Origin: Mastigias papua
Taxonomy: Eukaryota > Cnidaria > Scyphozoa > Rhizostomeae > Mastigiidae
DNA: 64,000 nucleotides
NCBI GenBank assembly: GCA_964019165.1
Contig: OZ025267.1
Span: 7,630,148 to 7,694,147, forward strand
Direction: 5' to 3'
The notes under the pieces were generated by a model. The model was not told the DNA's origin. It did not search any database and saw nothing but the letters and a program-made list of their open reading frames with translations. The translations under genes and the position numbers were made by a program. Below are positions 35,341 through 48,100 of the stretch, piece by piece; within the stretch, counting starts at the first letter, position 1, and each line of letters opens with the position of its first letter.

Positions 35341-37520
35341 TGAAAGTTGGGTGAGTTTCTTTTATACTTGATAAGCATGGCAAAACTATTGTTTAATTGC
35401 ATGAAACTATATGATAGTAGAAGTATTGCATTTAGGTATTTTCAGTTGTGCCAGATGGATTTTCAATTACAGTCACTAGGCAGGCTCAAACAAAGGGAGG
35501 CAAGGGATTTGTACATATAACTACTAACTATTGTCTTACTGAGCATCATAAAAGAAGCAGAACTTAACTTTTTGCAATTGTTGTTTTGAAAACACTTGAA
35601 TAGATAGCATCAGCAGCAGCAGTTTTTTATCACTCTTGTTTGAAGTACAGGGGAATGCACATAGCAATGGGTAAATTTACTGACCGCACTTAGGAATGGG
35701 AGTATTGTCTAACAATTTCTCTTCTTTCCACTCATAGGTCCATTAATTTTTCAATATGTGTTTTGCTGATTGATCCATAGTTTGACAGATGATCTTATTT
35801 AAGCCCCTATCCCCTTGATTGTCTCCCAGTTGTATATATCTGGCACTTCTTATACATTTCCATTTCCATCAACAACTCTTTTTCATGACTGAAGCTCACT
35901 ATATATGTTGGGAGTATTTGCTACCAAGAATTTGGTACACAATCTTTGTATTAATGAATGTATGGAATATATGTGTATATCCATGTGTGCATCTATTTGT
36001 GCACGGATGTGTGTATGCAGAGATTTGCCTAAACACTTTTGCAGGGAAGTGGGCCATTTATAAGAAAGTGGCCATGTTTTGACAAAGTATTTTCCAGAAA
36101 ATAAGGAATTGATGATAGCATTTGCTAGTAGCACCAAGTTATTTACAATGTCACGGAGAGTTGATTAGAACCAAGCATGATTAACCATTGTTCTCAGGAG
36201 TTTGGAAAACAAGCCAGGAAAAGTCAGAAAATTATATTTAAGTACAAGAATAATCTTGAAAAGTCAGGGTTTTTTTGAGGGTTTTTTCATTCTCATTGTT
36301 TTTGCTCCTTCAGTTTTGGTACATTTGCCAAATAGTTTCCTTAGTCCATCTAGAACTGCTGGGGAAAGTATGAAAAAGAGTCAATAAATTTCTTTATGTT
36401 TGCCCTGGAAAATCTGGAGAAGCCAGAGAGTTCTTTTGACAGAGGTCCTGAGAACGCTGCTAACCGCATAAATTGAATTACAGGTTGAAATTTTTTCAAG
36501 CTTCCCAATACATGCTAAATTTCTTGCTGCATAGCCAACCTTCTTGGATGCTCAGAACGTTTCTTATAAAAAATGTGTGTATGTATGTATATATATATGT
36601 TTATGTATGTATGTATATATATATAAATATTCGGGAAATAACAGCGTTTTAAGGATATGTGTATAGCTTAATCAGACATCTTTCCACTTCTTTCAGAGCA
36701 CATATATATAAATATCACAATCCAACTCGTGTTAAGCTGAGGAGGCTTTCGAAACTATGAAGATTAGCCCAATATAGCAAACGATGAATAGAAATTCAAA
36801 GGCGGAAAAGATTATCTAAAAAGTAATTGGAATATCTATTTTTTTAACTTGTTTTGGAAGGATATATCTTATGTTTGTCGCATTAAAATTTGAATAAGAG
36901 GCTCTGCATTTCTGTTTTAGGTGCATGCTGATGAAGGGGAGGCTAGTTCCCAGTGGTTATTCCAGTGTTTTGGATCGATTTCTGTAAGAGCCTAACAAGT
37001 CCCACTTCCTCGTACTGAAGGGAAAACTGCGTAGCGAGTGCTGTACGAAGCAGAGTGTACAGTCCATTTTACGATCAAGTAATTTTTCTGGATTGTCGCA
37101 GATTGCAGACGTGAACAAATAAGGTTTTTGTTGGAAATTCAACTTGTAATATAATATTAATTATGAAGTGAACAGCAATCGAGGTTGCATTGTTTTAATT
37201 TATGATTAGGACTTCATGTTACTGGGTTAATTTGTGATAACTTGGGTTTATTCGTGATAACTCAGACTTTTACATGTTTTAATTGTATACGATAGAGTGA
37301 CACAGTGTGTCGTCACATAAATTCCATACTGTAGAATATTTAATTTTTGACTAGCAAGTAAGAAAGAGCAGTTAAGAATAGCCCTTGTTTATAAGTTTTG
37401 GTTTTTTAGCAGGTCACTTTGGTTATATATTGGTTCTATAAGTCAAGGCCCTTAACAAAACAGTTTCCATGCAACATTTTTTCAGCGGTCCATATCCCAT
37501 ACTGCTAGGGGTCAATCATA
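35341..37520. other. 3' flank of the adenylyl cyclase, no further gene seen
   Basis: Probably 3' UTR followed by intergenic DNA. An AATAAA lies at 36383-36388, a possible but distant poly(A) signal. Short TATG/TA repeats occur at about 36577-36625, preceded by TTTCTTATAAAAAATGTGT, which resembles a MITE family A end. No poly(A) tract or flanking direct repeats that would prove retroposition were found. Confidence 0.4.
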
Positions 37521-37822
37521 AATCGACTTGGTGTTCGCTTTGCGTCATTTCAACGTTGATAGGGGGGGGGGGGAGGCCAACAGCCATCACTCTAGAACAG
37601 TATATTTACATCGATATTCATATCACAGATTTGCTTTCAACAAATTTCTAGCAATCTGCAAGGTTCGAGAATAAATCCAATAGCTTACTAGATGCTACGC
37701 TTACCGCATATAAGCATCTGCTTATAGGCCCATCTTCAGTTTTTCTTGGACTGACGCTAAGGCTGGGGGCGTGGGGGTCCGAAAGTTAGCCTCGCAATGT
37801 CGCTAAGCGAACACCAAATCGA
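37521..37822. mobile_element. Inverted-repeat element, about 300 bp
   Basis: The left arm 37521-37548 (AATCGACTTGGTGTTCGCTT and onward) recurs inverted at 37797-37822 (CGCTAAGCGAACACCAAATC and onward) with few mismatches. The interior has a run of 14 G at 37562-37575 and GC-rich sequence. Likely a MITE; the outer limits are uncertain. Confidence 0.45.
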
Positions 37823-39171
37823 TATATGGCTATCCCCATATCAGCTACTGAAACTAGAACTGTAGAAGTGGCCGTATTATGTAATGATCTATCAGTCCAT
37901 GTTGTCAAAATGTAAAAATTCTTAAAATATTATCTATATGATGTCATGATTTTGCTGCTATGGTTTGTTTAATGCCAGTAGTTCGCTGGGTTTTTTCGTG
38001 ATAACTTAGCGTTCATTGGCTTCCTGCCATTTTTAGCGATCATTTTTGCCAACCAAGTTGGTTATGCATCCAGCGTTTGATTATTCAATCCATGATAGAA
38101 ATTAGCCTGCAGATAACAGAGCCAACGATTCGTTTGTCTATGAAGCAGCTTCTATTTTTATAGAGCCAAGGAAAACTGTCACGTATGTTGGGTAGTTTAT
38201 ATGATACGTGGACGATAGTGCTTAGGGAGATCTTGTTGGGACGTGTGTTGTTGAGTTCACTGCCACTTCGTATCTACAATTCCTCGATTTTTCGATCATG
38301 TTCGTTATTTGCTGCAAGCTCACTTAGTAAGCCGTAGCACTCTTATATTACTTAAAAGGGTGACATACCACATCCCTCTTGAAACTAGCCATGATGCTCT
38401 GTCGCTAAAAGCTGGTGTAGAGATAAAATTTGTAGGAACTTTAGCTTAGAGGGCTCACGATTGGATGGCTTCCTTGGCTGAAGCCTTAGGAGACTTTATA
38501 TTTGTGAATGTTGACAGGGTATCCTTGTTAGGCATGCTTGTCAAAGCTCGTACCGCCCTGGAGGATCTTATTGAGAAGTTCAGAGATATCTAACCCATGC
38601 TTTCTACGTTCATGGTGAGATATAAGAATGAAAGGAGTTATCTTCTCGTTTAATAGCGAGTGAAGATGACTATCTCTTCTTAAAAAGTTGTTATCTGTAG
38701 TTTCACTGAGCAAAACCTAATTTCTCAATGAAGTGGCGTTTATTCATGGTTTGCAAAAACTCTTTAGAATGCAAAACGTAGTGCTTGATATGTGTTCAAA
38801 TTTCAATCATAATCTCTGGATCATATGTAATCTAAGATTATGCGATTAGATTTTGCAATTAATTTCAGTTTGACACCGAAGTAAGATAGTAGTGATAGGA
38901 CCAGGAATGAAACCTTCACGAGCAGATGTATCCAAGAAGTGATATTACCTATGACTGACTAAAGAATCTCTGCTCTGTCAGCTGCGTGATACAGATCATC
39001 ATTTAATGCGACTGACTAGAAGTTATCGAGCTCACCTGCAGGCGCATCTTAATATAGATGAAGGAATTGGGGGTGGACATTGGGGGAATGTGCCCCCAAT
39101 ATATGCAAATGGTGGAAAAGTCTCCTAGAATATTAAAATGTGCCCTTTATCTGGAGAAAAAAGGATGAGTA

Positions 39172-39420
39172 AGGGGCCGGTCATTAATTCTTCTAGGGAA
39201 GGGACGGAAGACATCTAGGAAGGAACCAAATATCTGCTCAATCAGAGGGAGGGAGATGAAAAATAGAGAGCATTTAAAAAGAAAGAGTATGGAGTTCTTA
39301 AATCCTGGAGTGGGGGCCAAAATTTTTACGGAAATCTGAGAGGGGGGACGAAAATTCTATCAAATATATATAAGAATGTCTTCCACCCCCTCCCCATGAG
39401 TAATTAATGATCCGTCCCTA
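39172..39420. mobile_element. Inverted-repeat element, about 250 bp
   Basis: The left end AGGGGCCGGTCATTAATTCT pairs with the right end, whose reverse complement is AGGGACGGATCATTAATTAC. The flanks read TA on both sides (GAGTA before, TAATA after). The interior is purine-rich with no coding frame. A similar GACGTCAT...TGTCCCTAA end occurs at about 55310-55340. Confidence 0.45.
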
Positions 39421-40001
39421 ATACACTGCAAAACCACGGAGTACCCATCTTAATTTGTTTTAAAGTAAATCGAGTTGTCTGTTGTAGGCCCTCCTGGTCC
39501 ATCTCTTTTTACAATAAATATGCAAGTACAACGCGCAATCTTGGCAAACTTGCTTGTGGCACTTAATATCTAGGTATGATAAGTGCCCTTCAACTCCTGA
39601 GCCCCTCCACGTTTCAAACACTTCCAGCGTCTCTGTGTCGTAATTTTGATTAAAAACGACTTCTGTTCAATGGCAGTCAGGCCTGCGAAGTTGTAGGAGG
39701 TCTGGGCCAAATGTTAAACGTGTGCCTTTTATGACGTCATTATGGCATTTGAAAGCCACCAAAGCAAAGAATCACTTCATAGCTTTGGGGGCGATTTTTA
39801 GGCTCGGAGCCCAGGGCAATCTGCCCCCCTATCTGACTGACCCTTCATAAATCAGAGTTATCGCACACGTATGCACCACCCGTTCCCCCTCCCCCCGTTT
39901 TTTACCGATATCGTTCAACATGGTTTGAACTAGAAGTAAAGCAAAACAATTAACAACAAATGTGGGTTTCCGTATTTTGTGCAGCAAGTTGTTTAAATAT
40001 T

Positions 40002-40341
40002 CGTTTTTTTTATAAGAAAACCACTTTTTCGTCTGAGCCTCGATTTTCTTAACTTTTCCTAAAATTAAGGCTGAGATTTTCTTAACTTGTATTGGAGTAA
40101 ATTGGCTAAAAGAGGTTGCCATTATTTGTTATAAAAAGTTTAATCCTTGTTAACCACAATTATCATAGCAAAGAATCGATCTTTGTGAAGGAGCTTGCGA
40201 AGAATGAGCTAATAGCGATTTCTGCCACGCGAAAAGGTGAATTTGGGAGCCTGAGCCATCTGATTTTCTTATCATTTTCTTAAGAATTTGGCTTTTTGAG
40301 CCTCATTTTCTTATCAACTTTTTCTTATGAAAACAACGTGT
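40002..40341 (-). mobile_element. MITE family A, copy 3 (inverted)
   Basis: Reverse complement of the family at 6381-6730. Matching landmarks are TTATAAGAAAACCAC, GATTTTCTTAACTT, GCCATTATTTGTTATAAAAA, and an end reading CTTATGAAAACAACGTGTA. The central 100 bp is very close to copy 1, closer than to 62645-62988, which suggests relatively recent spread of that subtype. Intergenic between the cyclase and ribophorin I. Confidence 0.75.
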
Positions 40342-40946
40342 AATGTCAGTAAATGGCCATTGGTAGACTGTACGCGAATGAAAGTACATTATTGCTAGTG
40401 TGGTGTTTTGCATTGGTGGTCTTATGAATACTCGAAAATTTCCTGGCGTCCTGGCGGATTACAAAGGTGAAGCAGTATGTTAGCGTAAGGTGACCTTATG
40501 TTAACAGCAATGGACTGCACTTATAATTTTGTGGCTATCAATCTTTGAAGTCACCCGAAGGTCATCTATACACAATCAAAGGCTGTATTTTGATGATTTT
40601 GTTATGCGTGCTTCTACAATAGTTTTCCACTGCAATTGTTTTCTATCCTTTGGCGTATGCGTTTAAAGTCAAAAGCCTTTGGTACAGCTTCATTATTCAC
40701 TAACCTTACATCCGGTGTAGCTGTAAGGTTTGAATGGATTTTACCCTGGCCATGAAGCAATGGGGCCCGTAGTATGATGTCATTATGCTGTCATTTTGAT
40801 GCAAACGTGACGTTTATAATGATAATGCCACCGTGATGTTGATCAATTATTCGTCCGAAACGGAGTTCAAATTCAAAGCTATTGAAACATGTTAGCCCGA
40901 ATCACTGTCCAAGCCCCCTTTGTTCAGGTTTGTAAGGAAGGAGGAA

Positions 40947-41042
40947 AGTTGTGCAGGTAGAGCCTTTGTCTACTTAGACATCCGCTATCTTTTGAGTTGT
41001 GCAGGTAGAGCCTTTGTCTACTTAGACATCCGCTATCTTTTG
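40947..41042 (+). repeat. 48-bp direct duplication next to a (GT)n tract
   Basis: Two identical 48-bp units (40947-40994 and 40995-41042), each containing GTGCAGGTAGAGCCTTTGTC and CATCCGCTATCTTTT. The second runs straight into the GT microsatellite. Perfect identity points to a recent tandem duplication, probably slippage. Confidence 0.93.
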
Positions 41043-41172
<130 letters not shown>

Positions 41173-41667
41173 GAACGAGTTCATTTCACTTTTAGTAATT
41201 TCCGGTTAGTTACAGTAAAAACCCACATAAAAGAACCACAGCGTTTAAGGTAGCGTTCACGCTAGAGATATTTCTCCGGATAAATATTATTCGCATAAAT
41301 ATTTATGCGGATAGGTTGCGTCTACACTACGCGGGGATACATATTTCTCCGCTTAGCCCTCCCTTCCGTTATTTTTTAGATTCCTGTAAACAAGGCGCCA
41401 AATTTTGACCTTCTATTTCTCATTTGCAGAGAAACAATGTATAGAGGTACAGAATTCTTGGCTAGTTTTCGTTTTCTTAAAAGAGGAAGGTGGGAAATGG
41501 CAGCCGGAGGAAGGCTGGACGTTTTTCTGGACTCTGTTTACAAACTGGATGGAACCAAAGAATGTTTTATCGTTCTCTTTTCTTTCATTGTTTTACATTT
41601 TTTGATGTTTAGATTATTTTACATTTATTCCATGGAGGCATAGCTGTGGCGCATTTTGATAAGCAGA

Positions 41668-41882
41668 CAGTGGCGTACCCGATATAATCTGGGATTAACA
41701 CAACCCCTAAGCACCCGTAAGCCTTTGAAGCCTTTGCAAAAATTTCTTGGGGCATCAGTTGGAATTGATGACCAGTTTTGCCACTCCCTGTTTAGTAAAT
41801 GCTCAGTCGGTGACCACACCCTTTTGTCGGCAAAAGCTTCACTTTGCACCCCCTTCTAATTAATTCGCTAGTGACGCCTCTG
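41668..41882. mobile_element. hAT-like MITE candidate with CAGTGGCG / CGCCTCTG ends
   Basis: The left end is CAGTGGCGTACCC. The right end, read on the other strand, is CAGAGGCGTCACTAGCG. CAGNGGCG termini are common in hAT-type elements. The interior shares the CCACACCC...CACCCCCTT block with 4320-4545 and 44790-44990. I see no convincing 8-bp target duplication, so this is tentative. Confidence 0.4.
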
Positions 41883-42152
41883 ATTTCAAGTGACATGGTT
41901 TCTATATCAATCGATGTGAAGTTTTATAGCAAAATTTCCAAGCGTCTGCGCACTAGGATATCACTATCTCTACTACGCATGATTTCGAGATCAACGTGGC
42001 CATTCGACGAGAATGAGGCTGTTTACGTTAGATTGAGGTAGAATCAACAGGCCTACGTTCTTTCAACTTTAAGGGCAGTTCGTTTGCATGAGTGAAGATT
42101 TGCCTTTGGGGCAATATCTAGGGAATCGAGGGAAGCACGGCTAGATGCAATT

Positions 42153-45100
42153 ATGACAGTAAAGCAGCTCATAACTTGCATATTTTTCTTTACTCTTGTA
42201 TGGGAATTTAACAGTTCTGCTATCATCAATGATAAAATAACAGTTACCAAAGTAGACCGAACTATCGACATCTCATCACAACTGGCTAGAGTAGGTTTGG
42301 AAATAACCGTCGAGAATGGTGGTTCAGATTCGGTCAATTCATTCTTAATTGGTATTGATTCCAAGCATGCAAGTCATTTGGCCTTTGCTAGTGCTTCTGT
42401 GAGTGTTTTTTATCTTTATTTTTTGCTTCATGTTGCTTTACCATGGTAAAGCAGAGTTGTTATTATTTCTAGCGATACAATGACCTTAAGCATATTTTAG
42501 TTGTCTTAGAACAGTTTTTAGAGCAAGGTCATACACAGACGCATGCACTGTTTTTCAATTCACAACTTTAGGAGCTCGATTCTGGATGTGACAGCAATAT
42601 TAACTGTCCGTTAATAAGGGCAGCACAAGTGACCTCCATAGGCCATAACACGTGATGTTTCCATTGTTCTCATGCCTTTCAAGCTTCTTTCAAAGAATTA
42701 TGAAGTCCTTCTTTTTTCTTGATTAGTTTACTATCAAATTTAATTTAGCTTTATCAGTGCTTTGCTCTCATTGCTCCAGTCACTGCATCTTATGGCTTTC
42801 ATTTTATCCCCCTTTCCTCGGTGTATTTTTGTATGTTTATTTGTTTGTCCATTTGTTCATGTGTTTGTGTTTGTTTGTGCATGTGTTTTGGGTGTTGTAT
42901 ATGTATGTGTAATGCTTGGTTGTTGTTTCTGTGTGCACCCATGAAAAATATGCATTCATGAACTTTCAGAATATTTGATAGTACAATGATAGTACAATAC
43001 ATTAGTGTGGAGTTGAGATGGAAGCTTGAATAAGTGAACCCCTGAAGCTTTTGTGGAGCAACCACATCATTAGATTTCTTGTTTTATAGGCAAAAGGAAA
43101 GAATGAAGAAGATGACGAGAATCTTAAAGTGAAAGAAGCATCAGTGTCAACTAGCAAGTAAGAAGTACCCACAATCATCTAGCAATATTATTTCTTTGCA
43201 CTATTGTCCTACTTCAGGGTGACTAGTGATAAGCAAAGTCATGGAATTATCAAGGAAATTAATATCTGTCATGAAAGCCAAGGGGGAAATGGGGAATTTT
43301 TCAAAAATTTTGAACAAACTTTTGAACTCTGTAATTTGTAGTTTTTCAGAATTGAAACTCTTTTTGTAAATCAGGGAAAAATCAAGAACTTTTGTAAGCT
43401 AAATCCCCTGGTCATCCAGTTAATTAAATTTTTGGCCCTGAGGAAGATTTCATCTATTTTTATAGCATTATTTTATCGTAAATTGTGTTTCCTTAGTTTA
43501 TATTCACATGTTTGCTCTCCATATATATGTGTGTGTGCTCTGTAAATAAATTCTGATGAATAAAAATAACTTGGAATTATAGTCTTTCTTGTACACTTTT
43601 GTGGATTTGGCAGACAACAATTTCCAATGGTTTCTATCAGTAGCCTTTCTGGATTTCTTCCCAACTTCTATTTAACCCCTTTGATTCCTCCTGGGCAGTT
43701 CTATACTTGTTGCTTTAAGACTTCCTTCCTTACTTTTTCCTACACTCAGTTATCACTGGAGTTTTGTCTTAGGATGCCATTGTTTCAGCAATAAAATGAA
43801 GGACTGGCCAGTATTGGCTGTCTTTCATATGCTTGTAACATATTACAAGGTTTTTCTGAGTATCTATATAGTTCATAATAGAAACAGATTTTGGACAGAG
43901 AGGTGTTCTCTTAGCTTTACGAATATAACTTTAAGAAGACTTTATTGCAAATTTCATGTCATTACTGTAGAAAGAGTGTATCTGCAATGTTGTTTGGTTT
44001 TCTACAATTTTCATGTTATAGCTTTACTTAGGATACCACATTCTTACCATTTGCCTTTTAATTCATTTCAGGGATGCATTTTTCCTTGAAGTTGAACTGG
44101 CATCTAAGCTGAAACCTGGTAGATCTGTATCTGTTCGTGTTGATGAAGTGTTCACTCATGTTTTGAAGCCATTTCCATCATCCATTGGGCAGTCTGAAAA
44201 GCAGCTTGTTATATATGAAGGAAATCATTATGTTTATATGCCATATGTTGTCAAGAGACAAACAACCAGTGTCAAATTAGCTTCAGCCTCAATTGAAAGC
44301 CATAGTAAATTGAAGCCTACAAGTACCAGTGAAAATGTAGTATCATATGGACCATACAGTGATGTCAAACCATTCAGTTTTGATGCCATGAAAATTCATT
44401 ATGAGAATAACTCTCCTTTTGTAGCTGTAAGTGTACACATTGGGTACAATTACTCAGATCTTCAGTTTTTGTTGTTGTGATTGGGCATACAGTATAACAT
44501 AGGGGCTCCTTTTGCTTCTACAAAATCTTATGCTTTTAATCTTACAAAGGAGTGTGCATCTTTGACATTTTTGGGGATTTTTTTAGTGCCCACTTTTTTG
44601 TAGCCGTTTACAATAAGAATGCAGAAGTACATACCACATTGCCTGTAATGATGGTAATAGACACCAGGTCATCAGAGCTCCCAGCATGACAGGCACCTAA
44701 ATTTCAAATTTTAGTACATTAGAAGAAGAACAGAAAATATGAAGTAAACCAGGTTAATTTCTGTCACACATCTGATTTCCTTTTAGCAATGGTAATGCTT
44801 CTAAGTAATTGAGAACCAAGCAGTACCATAGCAAATGTGGTACTTCTGTGAGGGATGGGGTATGAAGTAAAACTTTGCTCATGACATGGGTGTGGCATCT
44901 GAGGACTAGGTGTGGTTTGTGATAGCACAACCCATGCTCTGCAATATGCTTCTAGCATTTCTGACAACATGCTAGATACCTATTTGGGATATCTGTTAAA
45001 GTTGCAATATGTTCCATTGAGCCTTGTTATTCAGCGAAAGATCAGGATTTCCAGATAAAAAGCAAGTATTGCTGGTGAAGTACGTTTCCAGGTCATCTGA

Positions 45101-48100
45101 TGCCCATAGTGCTTCCCTCACAGTGGGCCTGGAGCCAAGTGCAAGACAATGCACTATGGTTCCCAGGTGCTTATGGACAACCACCACCCACTCTCAGACT
45201 CGAGCAAAGGACAGTATTAGGCCACCCATGCAACAGATGCCCTCTGATCCTACCTCCATTTTTGTAAGTTAGATCTGGTGAGAGGTTGGATTTAGAAAGT
45301 CAAATAAACAAATTGTATGAGAATTGTGACCTGAAAGTTAGTTGTTATGTTTTGTGTTATCATGTTGCTATAACTTTTTGTATTCAGAGTGGTTTTTAGC
45401 AGTGTTACTTTTCATAGGCCACTGAAATGATAAGAACCATTGAGGTTTCCCATTGGGGGAATGTTGCTGTTGAAGAATCATTCACCATAAAGCATGTTGG
45501 TGCCTTGTTGAAGGTAAAAGTTGTTAGAGATATAGAAAATTTCATCACAAATCAGTTTGGAAGACTGGTTTAAAGTGATATGCAGGGTTGCCATCCTAGA
45601 AGTTGAGGAGGAGGATTGTGGTGTGAGCTTCTTCCATTTACTTCTCCTATATCCACACCCAATGCTTTCTTCAAGTTGTTCAAATTGAATGGCCCTATTT
45701 CCTTGAAAATTAGCTGCAAGCTGAAGCCTATTTTCTGTTTTAAGTGAAATTTTTTGCCCTATTTTTGAATCTGCCTATTTTTGCAGTGTGTTCTAAAAAG
45801 AGAAAGTACAATTTAGAAAAACAACAATTTTGCATACATCTTCTAAATTGTCAGTTTTGTGGCCCAGTGCTAATGTCCTCTTATGAAATGTCTAGCAAGT
45901 TGTCAATGACAATTTTGTTTGATCTTCCCATACATCACCTTCATTCTCTAAGCAAACACTGCTTTTAAGCACCTCTTTTCTCTTTGATTGCTCATAGTCT
46001 ATTACATCAGGACTTAGTTTCATCAATTTGTGAAGGTATGATTTACTGTCATGCAAAGATCTTCCTTCCTTTGAAATTTGTCATTATTCTGTTTTACATC
46101 TTTTCATCTTCTAGGCTTATTTTTGAGGGCAGCTTACTTTTCTTGCATCTACTAAAATATTTTACCTTGTTTTTGAATGGGCTTATTGTCAAAGGCTGGC
46201 TTACTTTCGAGGACATATGGTACATGCAAAGCTATGTATAGTGTTATTGTAATTGACACAGATGAATGTCAGGTTCAGGCTACTAAGTTAGGAATTTTGC
46301 AGACTAGCATACACTCCTTTGAAAGGGTGCTAAGCCACTACAAGAATCTCCTCATTTTAGCAAAGGGGGCTTAGCCTCCCAGCTTCCAGCCCCCCTCCCC
46401 ACACCTACCTTGGCACCCCTGGTAGACCATGGTTCACTCTCCTTTTGATATTTGAATATTTTGTAAGTTGTATGATTGTGTTACTCACTGATAAGACTAT
46501 ATTTGCTAGTCTTGTTGTTGAACTAGAAACTGAAACAAAAACAAATATTTTCATTTACTCTGTGTCAAAAACTCAGGCTCTATTGGACTTCTCTTTGTTG
46601 TTCAAATGTCAAATATCAAACTAAGAACTACTCTCATTTTTGGTTAATACAAGGATTAGAGCAAGCATACAACATAGGTTATTACAGGGATAGTTGTGCT
46701 AGTATCAAAGGAACATGGAGATCTTTTAACAGATAGCCATTCCCCTTCACTAAAGAAACCATTCCTCATTTGAAATGAAGTGTTATTGTTGAGGGCTCTG
46801 GACCCAGATAGTGATTGCAAATATAGACAAAGTTAATATTTACTTAAAAAACTCATTTATTCTTTTCCTTCAGGGGACTTTTTCAAGATATGATTATCAA
46901 AGGACACCAACATATGCTGCAATAAAGTCACTCAAAGTTGCTCTGCCAGCAGCAGCAAAAGATGTGTACTACCGTGATGTCATTGGGAATATTTCCACAA
47001 GTAACATGCTTGTTCAGGAAGACTCTGTTGAGCTTGAGCTTAGGCCAAGATTTCCCCTTTTTGGAGGATGGAAAACACAATATTACATAGGGTACAATGT
47101 GCCGTCTTATGAATACCTTTTTAGCACAGGTGGGTTTTGTTCTTTATCAGATGTTGTGGGATAGCTTTGCTAATAGAGAGGAGATTGACATATCAGAAAA
47201 TAGAAAAATGTATATAGATTTGGAAAAGTATGCATGGATTATCCAGAGAGTGTGCTAAGTCTTGTTAGACTGGACCAGACTGTGACCCCCCTTTGCCCCT
47301 GGCCTTGATTTATTGTTTAGCGAGCATTTTATTCCTCTTTTAATGAATGTAGAATTTGAGTACAGGGAATTTTTTTTCAAATTGGTTATTAGTTGATGGT
47401 GGGCAAGTGATCAAATAGTTTGAGTGCTTGTTTGCTTTACATATGGATGGTTGTTTAATGCATGCACAGGGCTTGGCAATGGCCAGTAGTGCTGGCATTT
47501 GGGCTCCCAGGAAATATTGAATGACAATTCCTCACAGGAAATTTTTTAAATAGCTTCTTTAATCTGTTTCCGGCCCTGTTACCCAGAGTATCCAACTGGA
47601 AATATTTGCAGTTGCAGGAAATTTTAGCATTGCTTGACAAGAAAGTTTGGACTTTTTATTTTTGTTACCAGTGGGAAAACCTGTTTTTCAAGCCTTGTGC
47701 ATGCCTCTGACCATAGTGTAAATGTTTGCTTGCTTTGCACTTGGCAATAACTGGAAATCATGGTAGCATAACTGGGAGGATACAGGCTAGAAAAGGAACT
47801 GGCCACCCTACCCCCAAAAGCTGCCAGTCCAGGATGTGACTTAGTGCTGTCTGAAGCACATTTGTTTTGTTCATGAACCTGGCACATGGGCTTGATTTTA
47901 AGGACTTGAGTCATGGTGGAGTGTTTTACTTAACCTTTGTTTGACACTGCCAAGATATTGTTTTGTGCTAACTGTTAATTTCTTGCATTAGAACAGATAA
48001 GGGTAATGCTTGGGCTAATTTTTCATTGTTGCAATACCCAGAAGCACATAATGTTGTTGTTGTTGCTCTTGTTGTTGTTGTTCATGTTGTTCTTGTTACA

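Noticed and set aside
35341..36400. Retroposition scars (poly(A) tract, target duplication) behind the intronless cyclase
   Set aside because: Looked for and not found; if it is a retrogene it is too old for these marks, so the origin stays open.
38528..38713. 61-codon minus-strand frame (LLNEKITPFILISH and onward)
   Set aside because: Looks protein-like in composition but is short, isolated and matches no family I can name.
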